Of a stretch of 64,000 nucleotides of DNA, positions 62,708 through 64,000 are shown in pieces. The stretch lies in NCBI RefSeq assembly GCF_014656055.1, contig NZ_BNBR01000001.1:310001-374000 (forward strand), written 5' to 3'. The translations under genes and the position numbers were made by a program. Every line of letters begins with the position of its first letter. Position 1 is the first letter of the stretch. A model generated the notes under the pieces. It saw nothing but the letters and a program-made list of their open reading frames with translations, had not been told where the DNA came from and did no database searches. The stretch is from Streptomyces griseosporeus (GTDB taxonomy: Bacteria; Actinomycetota; Actinomycetes; Streptomycetales; Streptomycetaceae).

Positions 62708-63685
62708 ATGTCCCGGGTCGTGAGCCCCGTGCAGCATGATGGGCGGGTGGACTTCGAGTCGTACCGGGGTGAGTTGACGGCGTTCTGCTACCGCATGCTG
62801 GGTTCGGTGCACGAGGCCGAGGATCTGGTGCAGGAGACGCTGCTGCGTGCCTGGAAGGCCCGTGACCGGTACGACCCGGCGCGCGCGTCGGTACGGACGT
62901 GGCTGTACAGGATCGCGACCAATGTGTGCCTGACCGCGCTGGAGGGACGTGGGCGGCGTCCGCTGCCGTCCGGGCTGGGGGCACCGAGCGACAGTCCCGA
63001 GGCGCCGTTGACGCCGGCGCTCGACGTGCCCTGGCTGGAGCCGTTCCCGGACGCGCGGTTCGATGTGGATGCCCGGGCCGACCTGCGGCTCGCGTGGGTG
63101 GCGGCGGTGCAGGTCCTGCCGGCGCGGCAGCGGGCGGTGCTGGTGCTGCGCGAGGTGCTGGCGTTCTCCGCCGCCGAGGTCGCCGCGCAGCTGGGGACCA
63201 CGGTCGCGGCGGTCAACAGCGCGTTGCAGCGCGCCCGTGCTGCCCTGGCCGACGTGCGCGATGCCGGTGCGGTCGTCGAGCCGAACGATCCGGAGGTGCG
63301 GGCGGTCGTCCAGCGGTACGTGCGGGCGTTCGAGGCGGCGGACGTGCCCGCGCTGGTGCGGCTGCTGGCAGACGACGCGGTGCTGGAGATGCCTCCGGTG
63401 CCGCTGTGGTACCGGGGCAGCGGGGACTACGGCCGGTTCCTGGAGCGGGTGTTCCGGATGCGTGGCGCGGGCTGGGGCATGCGGGAGGTCACCGCCAACG
63501 GGCAGCCCGCGCTCGCCGCGTACGCGCCGGCGCCCGGCGGCGGGTACCGGCGGCACAGTCTGCAGCTCTTCACCGTCGCCGCCGGCCGCATCACGCGCAA
63601 CGTGGTGTTCGCCGATCCGCGCGTCCTCGACGCCTTCGAGCTGCCGGGCGAGATTCCCGCGGGCGGTTTCCGCCGGGAGCGATGA
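62708..63685 (+). CDS. ECF sigma factor with C-terminal SnoaL-like domain
   Basis: A 325-residue extracytoplasmic-function sigma factor. Region 2 is LTAFCYRMLGSVHEAEDLVQ and ETLLRAWK (about 20-50); region 4 is LPARQRAVLVLREVLAFSAA and EVAAQLGTTVAAVNSALQRA (about 138-180). Residues 195-310 form an NTF2/SnoaL-like domain (VQRYVRAFEAADVPALVRLL), which replaces an anti-sigma factor in these classes. A GTG at 62747 is an alternative start that would leave more room for promoters. A DHFR-like gene follows and may be a target. Confidence 0.93.
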   Translation: MSRVVSPVQHDGRVDFESYRGELTAFCYRMLGSVHEAEDLVQETLLRAWKARDRYDPARASVRTWLYRIATNVCLTALEGRGRRPLPSGLGAPSDSPEAPLTPALDVPWLEPFPDARFDVDARADLRLAWVAAVQVLPARQRAVLVLREVLAFSAAEVAAQLGTTVAAVNSALQRARAALADVRDAGAVVEPNDPEVRAVVQRYVRAFEAADVPALVRLLADDAVLEMPPVPLWYRGSGDYGRFLERVFRMRGAGWGMREVTANGQPALAAYAPAPGGGYRRHSLQLFTVAAGRITRNVVFADPRVLDAFELPGEIPAGGFRRER

Positions 63686-63742
63686 GTCAGGGCGGTGCGG
63701 CCGGTAGGTACCGGTGAGCACCGAACCGAAGGGAATCCCATC

Positions 63743-64000
63743 GTGAGCGTCATCGTCATCGAGTTCGTCACCCTGGACGGGATCGTGTCCGACCCGGACG
63801 GGTCCGCCGGTACGCCGCTGGGCGGCTGGGCGTTCCAGTACGGCCCGGAGGCGGTCGCCGGAGACAAGTTCCGGCTCGGCCGCACGCTGGACGAGGGGGT
63901 ACTGCTGCTCGGGCGTGCCACCTGGCAGCTGTTCTCCCGGCTCTGGCCGGGCCGCGACGACCCGTTCGCCACGCGGATGAACGCCGTCCCGAAGCTGGTC
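63743..64000 (+). CDS. Dihydrofolate reductase-like protein, cut by window end
   Basis: The first 86 residues of a RibD/DHFR-like protein: VIVIEFVTLDGIVSDPDG and LDEGVLLLGRATWQLFSRLW. The GTG at 63743 follows AAGGGA. It starts 57 bp after the ECF sigma gene in the same direction. It is the third protein of this superfamily in the window. Confidence 0.88.
   Translation, partial: MSVIVIEFVTLDGIVSDPDGSAGTPLGGWAFQYGPEAVAGDKFRLGRTLDEGVLLLGRATWQLFSRLWPGRDDPFATRMNAVPKLV

Overview
The window is high-GC DNA (about 70 percent or more) with dense genes, strong GGAGG-type ribosome sites, frequent GTG/TTG starts and ATGA/GTGA stop-start overlaps. Actinomycete-restricted families are present: a WhiB-type protein, an SsgA-like sporulation protein, LAL-type LuxR, ABATE/CGNR, GPP34 and a Streptomyces-type degenerate Doc toxin. 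Together these indicate a Streptomyces or close relative, probably from an accessory part of the chromosome. No rRNA, tRNA, insertion sequence, prophage or CRISPR was seen.

Layout. (1) 1-5.4 kb: the downstream end of a natural-product cluster, all on +: the end of an NRPS (A domain remainder, carrier protein, thioesterase), an FAD monooxygenase, a SnoaL-like protein, a methyltransferase and a P450, mostly translationally coupled. (2) 5.5-24 kb: an accessory block rich in alpha/beta hydrolases (five), a tannase-family esterase, an OsmC/Ohr peroxidase, a decayed aldehyde dehydrogenase, two tandem ABC-F ATPases, a GPP34 protein, an XRE regulator, a TetR remnant, a large LAL regulator and an ABATE/CGNR zinc-finger regulator. 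Eight copies of one 23-bp palindrome (CGTCACC-N9-GGTGACG) lie in the promoter regions of this block, including the regulator's own promoter. I read this as an undescribed regulon. (3) 24-31 kb: a LysR/allene-oxide-cyclase-like divergent pair, an EF-hand protein, and an orphan SUKH/HEAT group including a frameshifted beta-propeller-like gene, then a secreted FG-GAP protein. (4) 31-45 kb: mixed enzymes and regulators (DUF664, secreted metallopeptidase, LysR/cupin pair, MerR/quinone oxidoreductase pair, AraC, PhyH, L,D-transpeptidase, methyltransferase, HIT protein). (5) 45-56 kb: lipoprotein, cardiolipin-synthase-like PLD, FMN protein, WhiB, serine hydrolase, PaaX/GNAT operon, Doc/RHH toxin-antitoxin pair, Dps. 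(6) 56-64 kb: a two-component system divergent from an ABC exporter pair, an ArsR-SRPBCC fusion with a DHFR-like partner, a VOC protein, an ECF sigma factor and a DHFR-like gene cut by the window end.

Two patterns run across the window. The first is the CGNR-type palindrome, confined to 5.8-20.2 kb. The second is short direct tandem repeats (about 16-38 bp) that contain, or lie immediately after, the stop codon of at least seven unrelated genes. Several genes show decay: ALDH by deletion plus frameshifts, TetR by loss of its HTH, a propeller-like gene by a GT-run frameshift, and a hydrolase that seems to have lost its stop codon and runs antisense through a toxin-antitoxin pair.
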